Shown: positions 33,821 to 43,148, counted from the stretch's first letter. The stretch is 64,000 nt of DNA from Halanaerobacter jeridensis (GCF_016908315.1 NZ_JAFBDQ010000013.1:30885-94884); one strand, 5' to 3'. Notes: generated from the letters alone by a model not told the origin. Numbers and translations: made by a program.

Positions 33821-34369
33821 CTAATTACTATCCTTTATCCCTTTAACCATTAAATTAATTTCTAATTGCGAACTACGCTCTACTTTTCTTAACTGCAGTT
33901 TTTCAATTATAAATAACTTTTTAACCTCATTTAATCCCTTTAAAAAATCTGTTAGTTGGATAAAACTCCCCGTCAGAGTAAAATCATAATACAGTAACTT
34001 ATAATCAACATCTTCTTTGTTTTCAAATCGCAATCCTTTATTCTTAACCTTTAAGCCACTCTTTTCTAGACTCGTAGTTAAAATATTTAACCCCTGCAAT
34101 TGAGCAGCATTTAAATCATTACTAAAAATTAATGAATTCAGCTCTTGCACCTCACCTTTAGCCTGCTGCAACGCCTTTTTATATCTAGTACTTTCTTGCA
34201 GCAGTCTTTTTTTATTGGCCCACTGACGTTTTTTAGTCACTAATTCCTCTTTTGAATCATGGTAACTATTCAGTACCGGTTTAATGCCCCATTTAAAGAG
34301 AGAACCGCCCCCAATAATCACTACTGCTAAAATCAATAATTTAAGCTCGCGCTCATTCAATTTTTTCAC
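33821..34369 (-). CDS. gspM: Type II secretion protein GspM (PilO-like)
   Basis: 182 aa. One N-terminal membrane helix (LKLLILAVVIIGGGSLFKWG, about 9-28), a coiled coil (VTKKRQWANKKRLLQESTRYKKAL) and a ferredoxin-like domain ending YDFTLTGSFIQLTDFLKGL. This is the bitopic layout of GspM/PilO, which pairs with GspL at the inner-membrane platform. GTG start overlaps the end of gspL by 17 bases, with AGGTGATTTAA as RBS. Name is by position and architecture; sequence conservation in this family is low. Confidence 0.82.
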   Translation of the reverse strand: MKKLNERELKLLILAVVIIGGGSLFKWGIKPVLNSYHDSKEELVTKKRQWANKKRLLQESTRYKKALQQAKGEVQELNSLIFSNDLNAAQLQGLNILTTSLEKSGLKVKNKGLRFENKEDVDYKLLYYDFTLTGSFIQLTDFLKGLNEVKKLFIIEKLQLRKVERSSQLEINLMVKGIKDSN

Positions 34370-35567
34370 TTAAATCACCTTCAATTTTGAATCTTTCTCT
34401 TCCTGCTAAGGTTTCAATAGTCCCTGTGAAATCTAGATTCTTAAAATAAGACGATTGTTCTAACTTATTCATTACTGCTCCCGCCCTAGGAGCAGTTCCA
34501 GCCAATAAAACCAGTCTTGTTTCAGAAAAATTAAGCTGTTCAACTTTTACCTGGGGCCCTAGAATATTATTTAGTTCAATCAACCACGGTAAATAATTAT
34601 TCTGCCACGTAATTTCTTCTTTTAGTTGAGTTGTCCTATCTCGCGCTACCATAACTTCTTCCTCAAATTTATGCAGTTTTTCGACCACCGGCTGTACTTG
34701 ATTTAACTTAGTTTTTAAATCTTCTAGCTGCGCCTGTTTTAAATTCCACTGCAAGATGAAATTAATTAACACTAATAATATAATCCCACTAGCAACCCAG
34801 CCAATCTGTTGCCATTCACTCTGTCTAATTTGAGTTGATAAATCAATAAAATCTTGCCCTGCTATTCCTTCAGCCGCCTGCTTTACTTTTAGCCAAAACT
34901 CTTTTCCGCTAGTTGTAGTCTCTTGTACATCAACAACTTGCTGCTCTAATTCTTCTAATAGATAATTTTTGGTCTCTTGAATATCTTTAGTCTGACTACT
35001 TCTTAAATAAATTTGCTGGGAACTTAGAAAAGTATAATTAAAATAGTTTAAACAACTATCAACATACAAAATATTATTAGTCCCCGCCGCTGTTTGGCTA
35101 TAGAGTAAATAAAAGACCAAGGGCACGGGAACAATAGATTTCACCTTAAATCCAGATTGCTTACACAAGTCATGAAGATCATCTAAATAATTTTTGAGCA
35201 CAGCAAAAGCCACTACTTTAATTCTCTCTTCTGTCTTTTGGGCTATATAGTAACTACTATAAACTTCCTCGGGAGGACAAGGTAATTGTTCTAAAAATTG
35301 AATTTGAATGATTTCTGTTAATCTATTCTCTGCTTCTAGAGGAAAATCTAAAGTCCGCAAGAAGAGATTAACTGTAGGAATTAATAAGCTAATCCACTTC
35401 GGAGTAACATCAAGGTGCTGTAAATAAAAATTTAAATTATCTGTAATATATTCAAAACTTCGTTCATAAATCACTTCTGAAGCCTTAGTTTGAACTAATT
35501 TAACCTGCTCGACTCCAAACTCTAAATAAGTTCTTTTCTGCCCTAAAATTTTAGCTACTAGTCCCAT
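34353..35567 (-). CDS. gspL: Type II secretion protein GspL (PilM-PilN-like fusion)
   Basis: 404 aa. Residues 1-225 form a cytoplasmic actin-like (PilM-type) domain (YLEFGVEQVKLVQTKAS, LLIPTVNLFLRTLDFPL), followed by one membrane helix (IGWVASGIILLVLINFILQW, about 257-276), a coiled coil and a small periplasmic domain (VEQLNFSETRLVLLAG). GspL recruits the ATPase GspE to the membrane. ATG 35567 follows GGAGGC by eight bases and lies four bases after gspJ; the longer frame from 35606 overlaps gspJ. Confidence 0.86.
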   Translation of the reverse strand: MGLVAKILGQKRTYLEFGVEQVKLVQTKASEVIYERSFEYITDNLNFYLQHLDVTPKWISLLIPTVNLFLRTLDFPLEAENRLTEIIQIQFLEQLPCPPEEVYSSYYIAQKTEERIKVVAFAVLKNYLDDLHDLCKQSGFKVKSIVPVPLVFYLLYSQTAAGTNNILYVDSCLNYFNYTFLSSQQIYLRSSQTKDIQETKNYLLEELEQQVVDVQETTTSGKEFWLKVKQAAEGIAGQDFIDLSTQIRQSEWQQIGWVASGIILLVLINFILQWNLKQAQLEDLKTKLNQVQPVVEKLHKFEEEVMVARDRTTQLKEEITWQNNYLPWLIELNNILGPQVKVEQLNFSETRLVLLAGTAPRAGAVMNKLEQSSYFKNLDFTGTIETLAGRERFKIEGDLSEKIE

Positions 35568-35571
35568 TTTT

Positions 35572-36174
35572 TCAGCCTCCATAATCCTGACCGCTGAAGT
35601 TTTCAATTAACAACGGAGGTAAATCTACAGTAGTTAATTTAATTTTTAATCTGATAGCTTGAGGTAAATATCTCTTTAACTGCTTACTCAGTGCTTCTGA
35701 TTCATTTTTTTCTCTTACTTCCTGCTGCGACCAATAAGATTTAAAGTACTCTGTTTCTAGGTCATAAAATTGAAATTCTAAATCTTTAATTGTAGCCTCA
35801 CTAAAAAATTCTATGCGTTCTTTCTCCTTACTCCCTAAATAAGTGACCTCTTTAATTAATTGCTGCTGGTAGCTATCAAAAGAGTAAGTTATCTCCTTCA
35901 TCTCACCAGTGGTGCTTAATTGATAAAATTTGATCTGGTGGTCACTGCCTTGAAACAAATTCCTAGTAGTTAAAGGCGAAGATAGTAGATTATGCAAGTC
36001 ACGCGTTAACTCGGCCTCTAAAACTCTAAAGTTCTGTTCCCAGTGATTATAAACTCCTATCGACCGCCATAAATCAAAACTCTGCTGCAATAAAGCAAAT
36101 AAAGAAACTAATATAATAGCTGTAATTGTTACTGCTGCCAAAATCTCTACTAAAGTAAATCCCGCTTCATTCAT
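35572..36174 (-). CDS. gspJ: Type II secretion minor pseudopilin GspJ
   Basis: 200 aa. Class III prepilin signal EAGFTLVEILAAVTITAIIL: cleavage before Phe with Glu at +5, then the hydrophobic N-helix. The globular part (LSSPLTTRNLFQGSDHQIKF) fits the GspJ minor pseudopilin, which with I and K forms the pilus tip. ATG after AGGAG. It is 15 bases after gspI and directly before gspL, the canonical place. Confidence 0.88.
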   Translation of the reverse strand: MNEAGFTLVEILAAVTITAIILVSLFALLQQSFDLWRSIGVYNHWEQNFRVLEAELTRDLHNLLSSPLTTRNLFQGSDHQIKFYQLSTTGEMKEITYSFDSYQQQLIKEVTYLGSKEKERIEFFSEATIKDLEFQFYDLETEYFKSYWSQQEVREKNESEALSKQLKRYLPQAIRLKIKLTTVDLPPLLIENFSGQDYGG

Positions 36175-36189
36175 TTTAATCGACTCCTA

Positions 36190-36537
36190 TTAGTTGGCCC
36201 AGACAAGCCGCTGAATTGAGTAAATATTGCGCTTTTGCGGCGATTGAATAGTTAATTTCAGTCTGCTTAAATTCTCACTATCTAAATATTCCGTTTCAAT
36301 ATACCACTGATAACTTCGCCCTTGATAATCAACATAACCACTATAAGACAGCTCAATCCCATTAATCACTGCCCTTAACTTAGTTGCTGCAAAAGTAGAT
36401 AAATAACTATATTCAGCCCCCTTAAACAAAGTATCATTAACTTCAGTAAAACCTGAGACCAAAATAGAAATACTAATTCCTACAATCGTTGCAGCAATTA
36501 AGACTTCAACTAAGGTAAAACCTTTTTCTAGCTTCAT
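36190..36537 (-). CDS. gspI: Type II secretion minor pseudopilin GspI
   Basis: 115 aa, short as usual for GspI. Prepilin signal KLEKGFTLVEVLIAATIVGI with Glu +5, then a small domain (FAATKLRAVINGIELSYSG) resembling the GspI core (xxxLAxxKLxEL). ATG overlaps the gspH stop in ATGA and is preceded by GGAGG. Part of the tip complex with GspJ and GspK. Confidence 0.88.
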   Translation of the reverse strand: MKLEKGFTLVEVLIAATIVGISISILVSGFTEVNDTLFKGAEYSYLSTFAATKLRAVINGIELSYSGYVDYQGRSYQWYIETEYLDSENLSRLKLTIQSPQKRNIYSIQRLVWAN

Positions 36538-36968
36538 TTTACTTCCTCCACTGTAGTTTGGCCCGTAATTTTATCAACTTCTATTTTTATCTTATTCCCA
36601 TTATTAGTAATTAATAACAGCTGAACCCCTGAACTACTACCATTAGGATAAAAAGAAAGAGGATTACTTCCCTTTTCTAATTTAATCTGTTGCATGCCGC
36701 GCCCAAAAACAGTTTTCTCTCCAGCTGAATTACGATAAATCAAGCGATTATTTTCAATTCTTACTTTTTCTATCTGGGCAGCAGTGACTGCCTTTCTCTG
36801 TAGTTTATTAAAGAGATTAACCATCTGTCTTCGCGCCGCCTTTTGGTCCACACTTTCTAATAACTGATTGAAGTTAGGTAGAGTAATACTTATTATTAAG
36901 CCCATAATTACTAAAGCTAAGAGCACCTCAATTAGCGTTAATCCTTTAGTACTACCAATTCGTAACAT
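36534..36968 (-). CDS. gspH: Type II secretion minor pseudopilin GspH
   Basis: 144 aa. Prepilin signal TKGLTLIEVLLALVIMGLII with Glu +5, followed by an FimT/GspH-type domain (RQMVNLFNKLQRKAVTAAQ, ending VEEVK). ATG 36968 is chosen because AAAGGGG lies just upstream and the prepilin leader is then the normal six to nine residues; it overlaps the end of gspG by 17 bases. A longer frame from 37070 would add an implausible leader. Confidence 0.87.
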   Translation of the reverse strand: MLRIGSTKGLTLIEVLLALVIMGLIISITLPNFNQLLESVDQKAARRQMVNLFNKLQRKAVTAAQIEKVRIENNRLIYRNSAGEKTVFGRGMQQIKLEKGSNPLSFYPNGSSSGVQLLLITNNGNKIKIEVDKITGQTTVEEVK

Positions 36969-37389
36969 CAGCCCCTTTGCCTTCACCTCCAGCAACATTA
37001 TCTGCCCCTCGACTCCAGAGGTCATATTTATGTGCATTATGCTCACCAGGACACTGATACTGATACTCATTGCCCCACGGATCTTTTGGAATCTCCTTCT
37101 TTTCTAAATAAGGACCATTCCAATGAGGTGCTGCCGGTGCTCCACTCGGTTCTTCAATTAAAGCCTTTAACCCTTGTTCTGTCGACGGATAATTTCTATT
37201 ATCTAATCTATAATTATCAAGTGCAGTTTTAAAAACATCTATTTGATTACGAGCGCTAGTTCGCTCTGCTTGTGAAACCTTGTTAAATAATTCTGGGCCC
37301 ACCGTCGAAGCCAAAAATCCCAAAATTACTACCACAATTAAAATTTCTATTAAAGTAAATCCCGCTTCTTCTTTGCTCCACTCCATCAT
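36952..37389 (-). CDS. gspG: Type II secretion major pseudopilin GspG
   Basis: 145 aa. Prepilin signal KEEAGFTLIEILIVVVILGF, Glu +5, then the typical GspG core: DVFKTALDNYRLDNRNYPST, QGLKALIEEPSGAP and the calcium-loop-like end DPWGNEYQYQCPGEHNAHKYDLWSRGAD. It assembles into the periplasmic pseudopilus that pushes substrates through the secretin. Follows gspF by 11 bases. GTG and two ATG codons are adjacent; the first ATG fits GGGGG best. Confidence 0.95.
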   Translation of the reverse strand: MMEWSKEEAGFTLIEILIVVVILGFLASTVGPELFNKVSQAERTSARNQIDVFKTALDNYRLDNRNYPSTEQGLKALIEEPSGAPAAPHWNGPYLEKKEIPKDPWGNEYQYQCPGEHNAHKYDLWSRGADNVAGGEGKGADVTNW

Positions 37390-37400
37390 CACAAATCCCC

Positions 37401-38618
37401 CTATAGCGAAATAGTATTAATATTCAATATCGGCAGCAGCATCGCTACTACTATTAAGCCAATAACAATTCCCATTACTAAAATAATTACCGGCTCAAAA
37501 ATTTTCATTATTTTCTCCAAACTACCCCGATAACTCTCTTCAAAATTATCCGCTAACTGCAGCAACATAGCCGGCAATTTACCAGTGCGCTCACCAATGC
37601 CTGTCATATGAATCATTAGCGGGGAAAAAACTTTGCTCTCTTCTAAGGCTTCAGCTAAATTACTGCCCTTTTTTACCCGCTGCGATGACTCTGCTAAAGC
37701 CTTCTTTAAGACTGCATTATTAGTTACATGCTGACTAAACTGCAGAGCTTTTAATAATGGTACCCCACTCTCTAACATTGTTCCTAAATTACGAGCAATC
37801 TTAGTTACATTAACTAAAGACAATAAATTCCCTAAGAGAGGTATCTGCAGCAGCCAAGCATCAATTTTTTCTTTAGCTCGCTTCTGTTGATAATAAAAAT
37901 AAATTAAAGCAACTAGCAATAATAATCCTAATCCGATTAGCAATCCAAATCTAGTCATAAATTGACTTGTCTGCAACAAAAGCTCAGTTAAATAAGGTAA
38001 ACTGCTATCATAATTCTCATAAATAGAAACGAATTTGGGTAATACATAAGTAATCATTACAATCACAGCTAAAATAGTAACTATAATTAAAACAATAGGA
38101 TAAATTAAACTAGTAATCATAAACGACTTTAACTGTTTATTATTCTCTAAATCTTGACTTAAACGCTGACAACTCAAATCTAAAAAGCCACCTTCTTCTC
38201 CCGCTTTAATCATCCCAATATAAGCTTTAGAAAAATATTCAGGATGTTCTTCTAAGGCTTCAGCAAAGTTCTGCCCGCCTTTAATAGAGTTATAAATTTC
38301 TTTGACCACTCCACTAAATTCACTAGCAGCAGTTAATTGGGCAATGATTTCTAAGGCTTCACCTAATTGAATTCCTGCTGCTAATAAATTAGACAACTGC
38401 TTAGTAAAAGATAATACATGGTCTTGTTGTTGCAAGAGATTGAACTTTTTAAGAGCAACTTCTTCTTTTTCTGGCTTTGTTCCTGCTACCTTTAACTCAA
38501 AAACATATAACTGTTGGCTTTGTAGCTTTCTTTTAGCCTCGGCAGTATCTAAAGCTTCAATTGTTCCCGTTACCTCTTGGCCCTGCTCATCGATGGCCTG
38601 ATAATCAAACTGAGCCAT
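37401..38618 (-). CDS. gspF: Type II secretion inner-membrane protein GspF
   Basis: 405 aa with two cytoplasmic helical bundles and three membrane helices: N-domain (SFTKQLSNLLAAGIQLGEAL), TM (FMITSLIYPIVLIIVTILAVIVM), second bundle (KIARNLGTMLESGVPLLKAL, GERTGKLPAML) and C-terminal TM (IFEPVIILVMGIVIGLIVVAM). It is the platform protein contacting GspE and GspL. ATG 38618 fits GAGGTG upstream; 13 bases after gspE. Confidence 0.94.
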   Translation of the reverse strand: MAQFDYQAIDEQGQEVTGTIEALDTAEAKRKLQSQQLYVFELKVAGTKPEKEEVALKKFNLLQQQDHVLSFTKQLSNLLAAGIQLGEALEIIAQLTAASEFSGVVKEIYNSIKGGQNFAEALEEHPEYFSKAYIGMIKAGEEGGFLDLSCQRLSQDLENNKQLKSFMITSLIYPIVLIIVTILAVIVMITYVLPKFVSIYENYDSSLPYLTELLLQTSQFMTRFGLLIGLGLLLLVALIYFYYQQKRAKEKIDAWLLQIPLLGNLLSLVNVTKIARNLGTMLESGVPLLKALQFSQHVTNNAVLKKALAESSQRVKKGSNLAEALEESKVFSPLMIHMTGIGERTGKLPAMLLQLADNFEESYRGSLEKIMKIFEPVIILVMGIVIGLIVVAMLLPILNINTISL

Positions 38619-38631
38619 CTTTACTGACACC

Positions 38632-40131
38632 TCACTTTCTAGTTACTCTAATAATCTCATCAATAGTCGTCTGACCTGCTTTGAATTTCTGCCAGGCATC
38701 AGCAAATAAACTTTCCATTCCTTTAGAACGGGCCAACTTTCGAATCGCCTCTATTCTCTCTGCTCTACTAATAGCTGATGTTATCTCTTCTTCTACAGTT
38801 AACAGCTCATAAACCCCTAAACGCCCAGCAAAACCAATGTTATTACAACTCTCGCAACCTACCGCCTGATACACTTGGTCTTGAGGCTGTAGTTCCTGTC
38901 CCAAAGACTGTAGACGGCCAGGCTCAGGTTGATAACTCTCTTTACATTCAGCGCATAATCTTCTGACTAATCTCTGCGCTAAAACACCATTTAACGTCGA
39001 AGCTAATAAATAATTTTCTACTCCCATATCCAACAATCTATTGACGGCTCCTGCAGCATCATTAGTATGCAGAGTAGCTAAGACTAAGTGTCCAGTTAAA
39101 GCAGCCTGAATTGCAATTTCTGCTGTTTCTAAATCTCTAATTTCTCCCACCATAATCACATCTGGATCTTGACGCAAAATAGAGCGCAGTCCTTCGGCAA
39201 AAGTAAAGTCAATTTCAGGCTTAACTTGAATTTGATTAACTCCATCTAGTTGATACTCTACAGGGTCTTCAATGGTAATAATCTTTTTATCACTCGATTT
39301 CAAATAATTTAAAGTAGCATATAAGGTAGTTGTTTTCCCACTACCTGTAGGTCCTGTCACTAACACAATTCCATTCAGCTGTTCGACTACAGATACATAT
39401 CTCTCTAACATCTGCTCTGCAAAACCCAAATTATTGAGATTCAACAACACTTCAGCCCGGTCTAACAATCTCAAAACAGCACTCTCCCCCTCCAAAGTAG
39501 GAGTAATAGAAACCCGAATATCTAACTCACGCCCTAAGACCTTAATTCTAATTCGACCTTCCTGGGCCAACCTCCGCTGAGCAATATCTAAATCAGCCAT
39601 AATTTTAATCCGCGTAATAATAGCCGGCAACACATTCTTAGGCGGAGCTTCTGTTTCATATAATAGACCATCAATTCGATATCTAATCCGAATATCATCT
39701 TCAAAGGGCTCAATATGAATATCACTGGCGCCTTGCTTTAAAGCATTAGTAATAATCACATTCACTAAGCGAATAATCGGAGCCTCCTGGGCCAAATCTT
39801 CTAAATTCTCTACATTGCTCTCTACATCAAAATCAGACAATTGATTGAATTCAAAAGAATTTAAATCCTCCATCATGCCTTCCACTGTATCTACAGGAGC
39901 ACCTAAATACTCATTTAATAATTCAGCAATAACTTCAGCATCAACCAACTTCACCTTAATCTCTTGCTGACAATAGACCTTTAAATCATCAGTCACTGCC
40001 AAAGAAAGAGGCTCGGCACTTAAGAATTTAATCTCTTCCTTAGTCCTTTCTAAAGGCAGTAAATGATGTTCCTTTAAAAACTGACGCGAAAAACTATCTA
40101 GCACTGCTGCATCTATTTCATAATCACTCAC
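38632..40131 (-). CDS. gspE: Type II secretion ATPase GspE
   Basis: 499 aa hexameric ATPase that powers pseudopilus assembly. N1-like domain, then IIRLVNVIITNALKQGASDIHIEP, Walker A GPTGSGKTTTLYATL, Asp box ITIEDPVEYQL, Walker B ILRQDPDVIMVGEIRD and His box TGHLVLATLHTNDA. Four cysteines (CAEC, CESC) near residues 395-430 form the zinc-binding CM domain. GTG start overlaps the gspC stop in GTGA. Confidence 0.95.
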   Translation of the reverse strand: MSDYEIDAAVLDSFSRQFLKEHHLLPLERTKEEIKFLSAEPLSLAVTDDLKVYCQQEIKVKLVDAEVIAELLNEYLGAPVDTVEGMMEDLNSFEFNQLSDFDVESNVENLEDLAQEAPIIRLVNVIITNALKQGASDIHIEPFEDDIRIRYRIDGLLYETEAPPKNVLPAIITRIKIMADLDIAQRRLAQEGRIRIKVLGRELDIRVSITPTLEGESAVLRLLDRAEVLLNLNNLGFAEQMLERYVSVVEQLNGIVLVTGPTGSGKTTTLYATLNYLKSSDKKIITIEDPVEYQLDGVNQIQVKPEIDFTFAEGLRSILRQDPDVIMVGEIRDLETAEIAIQAALTGHLVLATLHTNDAAGAVNRLLDMGVENYLLASTLNGVLAQRLVRRLCAECKESYQPEPGRLQSLGQELQPQDQVYQAVGCESCNNIGFAGRLGVYELLTVEEEITSAISRAERIEAIRKLARSKGMESLFADAWQKFKAGQTTIDEIIRVTRK

Positions 40132-40637
40132 CGAATTCCAACGCCCCCTTCCACTTTAGGCTGCAAAGGAATAGCTACTTTTCCTTTAGGGCCCGCTAAA
40201 ATTAATTCTTGGGACTTAATCTCTAACACCTGATACCCCTCTATCTCCTCGCCTACTTTCAGCAAATAACTCTGCCCTGTCTCTTTTACTTCTAAGACTG
40301 CTAAATTTTTAGCTTGATTATTAAAGACAGAAGTAGCCCTCAGCACAAAGTTTAAGCTTCCTACTCTAGTCGAAGATGAAGAACTACTGACAGTAGCAAA
40401 TAAATTATCTCGTTTCAATTCCGGCCACGAACTTCGGCGTTTGACTACAGCTGGACCCTGCTTTGCTGCCTTAACATCATTTAACTCTTCCTTGATTGTC
40501 TCCAGGTTAATTTCTATCTCAGGCGTAGTTACTGCTGTAACTACTAATTGATAACTCAAATTTAGAAATTGAAAACAGTTAAAAACTAAGATTAGAATTA
40601 ATAGATATTTAATTGCAGTTAATAACTTAAGAGACAT
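40128..40637 (-). CDS. gspC: GspC/PilP-like inner-membrane connector
   Basis: About 169 aa. An N-terminal membrane helix (AIKYLLILILVFNCFQFLNL), a linker with basic ELKRDNLFA motif typical of GspC homology regions, and a small beta domain (SLNFVLRATSVFNNQAKNLAVL, GEEIEGYQVLEI, LILAGPKGKVAIPL), the HR domain that contacts the secretin N0 domain. No PDZ domain follows, so it is a short GspC/PilP-like type. ATG 40637 follows AGGTGGTGTT. Located between gspK and gspE. Confidence 0.8.
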   Translation of the reverse strand: MSLKLLTAIKYLLILILVFNCFQFLNLSYQLVVTAVTTPEIEINLETIKEELNDVKAAKQGPAVVKRRSSWPELKRDNLFATVSSSSSSTRVGSLNFVLRATSVFNNQAKNLAVLEVKETGQSYLLKVGEEIEGYQVLEIKSQELILAGPKGKVAIPLQPKVEGGVGIR

Positions 40638-40663
40638 AACACCACCTACCTCAATCAATTCTG

Positions 40664-41773
40664 CTAATCCTCCTGCCATTTTATAATCTGCACTTTAAAT
40701 TTATTCTTATCTTCTCTAATTCTATGAACTACTGCTGCAATCTTTTGCTCTTGCTTACTCTGCTGATTAACTGCAGTAACTTCAATTAAGAAATAACTAG
40801 ACTGGGTAGTTAGATACTTTTTTAATTCCTTAGTAATCATCCCCACCCCGATTTGATTTAATTTAGATAACTTTTTCACTTCATGAGTTCTGCAGTAAGC
40901 TACAATCTTAGCCGCAGTTTTTTTATAATCATGGCTCAACTTGCTGCGCTCAATCCTAGTTAACAGTAATTCTAAGACCTCTTGACTAACAAAATTGATA
41001 TTAATTCTTTTATCTACCGTCAAATAAGGAGCAATCTTTTCTCGCAATAAAGGGTCAGTAGGAAAAGCTTGTTTTAAAAAATCTTCGACTGTAGCAAATT
41101 CTTTAGCTGCACCTTCTTCAGTTGACACTAATTTCTGGGCTGAAGCTGCAATAATCCTTTGATTTAAAGCAGATAAGTCTAATTTTTCTTTTAAAAAAAA
41201 TAATAACTTCTTCCACGCTGCTGACTGATAGAGATTGGGATTAAAACGACCATAAGTAGTAAATATCTGCTGCGCTTGCTGATAATCTGCTTTTGCTTCA
41301 AACTCTGCTTTCAGCTCAACAAAGTCAGAGAGCAGCCCTAATTTCTTCTCCCGTTCTGCTGCTGAAAGGTCATCCTCCCAGACTAATTTAGCAGCTAATT
41401 TATTCCATTTAACCTCTGCCCACTCTAAGTTCTGCAGCTGCAGTAAATCATCTTCGGCAGCATAATTAATATTTAATTTGCTACCTACATCACTAATCTG
41501 GACCTTAGTCCTCACTTGACGCTGGGGGGGGAGTTCTAAAGTCTTGGCCCACTCTTCATCTCTAGTATCAGCTGTTGTTTTATCACTTTCTAATAAATCA
41601 ATCCCCCGCATAACTCCATCTACTGCCGCCTCTTTTAACTCCCGCCGCTGCAAATTGTTCCTAAGCAATAAACTATTTAGCTTTGCTTCATCAATCAAAT
41701 TAACAAAAATAATACTTAAAATAACAATTGACCATAGTACAACTATTAAAGCATAACCATTTGTATTTTTCAT
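40664..41773 (-). CDS. gspK: Type II secretion minor pseudopilin GspK
   Basis: 369 aa. N-terminal prepilin-like helix NGYALIVVLWSIVILSIIFV; the Glu +5 of other pseudopilins is absent, as in all GspK. A large domain follows with the GspK traits: VQISDVGSKLNINYAAEDDL, helical insertions, RININFVSQEVLEL and a final beta strand. It caps the tip with GspI and GspJ. It is the first gene of the operon here, whereas it usually follows gspJ. GTG 41782 is an alternative start. Confidence 0.88.
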   Translation of the reverse strand: MKNTNGYALIVVLWSIVILSIIFVNLIDEAKLNSLLLRNNLQRRELKEAAVDGVMRGIDLLESDKTTADTRDEEWAKTLELPPQRQVRTKVQISDVGSKLNINYAAEDDLLQLQNLEWAEVKWNKLAAKLVWEDDLSAAEREKKLGLLSDFVELKAEFEAKADYQQAQQIFTTYGRFNPNLYQSAAWKKLLFFLKEKLDLSALNQRIIAASAQKLVSTEEGAAKEFATVEDFLKQAFPTDPLLREKIAPYLTVDKRININFVSQEVLELLLTRIERSKLSHDYKKTAAKIVAYCRTHEVKKLSKLNQIGVGMITKELKKYLTTQSSYFLIEVTAVNQQSKQEQKIAAVVHRIREDKNKFKVQIIKWQED

Positions 41774-41816
41774 ATAAACCACAACTCTTTTTCTATTTAA
41801 ATCAACTTAGTTATAT

Positions 41817-41840
41817 CCAAATATTTCTATAAATATTTGG
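41817..41840. promoter_or_regulatory. 24-bp palindrome upstream of the secretion operon
   Basis: CCAAATATTT-CTAT-AAATATTTGG, about 44 bases before the gspK start. It may be an operator or a leader hairpin. Confidence 0.5.
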
Positions 41841-41870
41841 CAATTCCTTCTTTTTTATTACAAAAAAATA

Positions 41871-41890
41871 ACCGCCAAATAAATGGCGGT
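41871..41890 (-). terminator. Terminator of the diguanylate cyclase gene
   Basis: ACCGCCA, loop of six, TGGCGGT, with TATTTTTTTG after it on the minus strand. Confidence 0.85.
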
Positions 41891-41899
41891 CTGCTGTAC

Positions 41900-43060
41900 T
41901 TAATTTAAATTTTTCTGGCTAATCACCTTATTTCTGCCCTCATCTTTAGCTTGATAGAGGCAATCATCAACTCTTTTGATTAAACTCTCAATATCATCAT
42001 TTTCTTTATAGGTTGCAACACCTAAGCTACTAGTTAAATTATCAACCTTAGTAAAATCATTACTAGCTATGGTCCTTCTTAATCGCTCAGCCAAATCAAG
42101 TGCCTCTTCACACTCTGTAGCAGGAGAAATTATTAAAAATTCTTCCCCGCCCCAGCGACCACAAATATCAACATCTCTAATATTATCTAATAACAGTTGG
42201 CTGAACTCTTTTAAAACCTCATCTCCTACATTATGACCGTACTGATCATTAACCAATTTAAAATGATCTATATCGAGCAAAACCAAAGAAAATATTTGCT
42301 CATAGCGCTGAGCCCGAGCACAGATTTTTTCTAACTCATCATCTAATTTCCTGCGGTTATATATTTTAGTTAAATCATCTTTAATAATTAACTCTTCTAA
42401 TTTCTGATTAATCTCTTTAATTTCCTCATTCTTATCTTTTAGTTGTTGATTTTTCTTTTGAATTAATTTTTTATTTAAAAAATCTTTAACATACTTACGA
42501 TAATTGAAGATCGAAACTAACCAAGCAAGTAATCCATTAGAAATAGCATCTGCTACATAATAACTGTGTTTTAAATTAGGTTTAAAGATAGGTACAAAAT
42601 AAATCAAAGCTAAAATTGCTACTAAATAGAGCGCAAAACTCTGCTGATAATTATAATAAAAATAAACTGCCATGCCATACAACACAGCAATATAAATTGT
42701 AGGCAGCCGAAATACTTGCTGCGGAGAAAAAAGAATCCTCATAATAGCAATTGTTAATCCAGTTAGTCCAATACTTATTTCATAAATCTTATGCAATAAC
42801 TTAATCTGCTCTGGTTTTTTGACTTGAAAGTAAGCACTGATTATTGCAAAAATAACCATTAACGAAGCAGAAATAAAGTACAGTTGCTCCACTATACTAC
42901 CATTAGGCTGAATAAAATAACCATAGTAAGCTTGTTCAAAAACTAAAAAAACAGATAAAATTAAAATCCGCAGATTATTATCGCGAAATTTTTTAACTTT
43001 AAACTCACTTTTATCTTCATCTGGGACTTCGGGGGATATTTTTTTTATAAAATCAACCAT
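41900..43060 (-). CDS. Membrane diguanylate cyclase (GGDEF)
   Basis: 386 aa. Six or so N-terminal helices (about 30-190), a coiled coil (KLIQKKNQQLKDKNEEIKEI), then a GGDEF domain (LTKIYNRRKLDDELEKI, SLVLLDIDHFKLVNDQYGHN). The active loop is GRWGGEEFLII, i.e. GGEEF, which is catalytically competent; there is no RxxD I-site (NIRDVDICGRWGG lies before it with R-D-V-D), so product inhibition is unclear. It makes cyclic-di-GMP. ATG 43060 fits GGAGGGG. It is upstream of the secretion operon but terminated separately. Confidence 0.92.
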   Translation of the reverse strand: MVDFIKKISPEVPDEDKSEFKVKKFRDNNLRILILSVFLVFEQAYYGYFIQPNGSIVEQLYFISASLMVIFAIISAYFQVKKPEQIKLLHKIYEISIGLTGLTIAIMRILFSPQQVFRLPTIYIAVLYGMAVYFYYNYQQSFALYLVAILALIYFVPIFKPNLKHSYYVADAISNGLLAWLVSIFNYRKYVKDFLNKKLIQKKNQQLKDKNEEIKEINQKLEELIIKDDLTKIYNRRKLDDELEKICARAQRYEQIFSLVLLDIDHFKLVNDQYGHNVGDEVLKEFSQLLLDNIRDVDICGRWGGEEFLIISPATECEEALDLAERLRRTIASNDFTKVDNLTSSLGVATYKENDDIESLIKRVDDCLYQAKDEGRNKVISQKNLN

Positions 43061-43148
43061 TTTATGTACCACCCCTCCATTAAAATACTTATTGAGCTTA
43101 ATGTCTTTTTTCTACATAAAAGTATTTTAACCTGCTTAAAATGACAAA

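Noticed and set aside
36969..37070. N-terminal extension of gspH
   Set aside because: Would put 34 residues before the prepilin leader and lie deep inside gspG; ATG 36968 has its own RBS.
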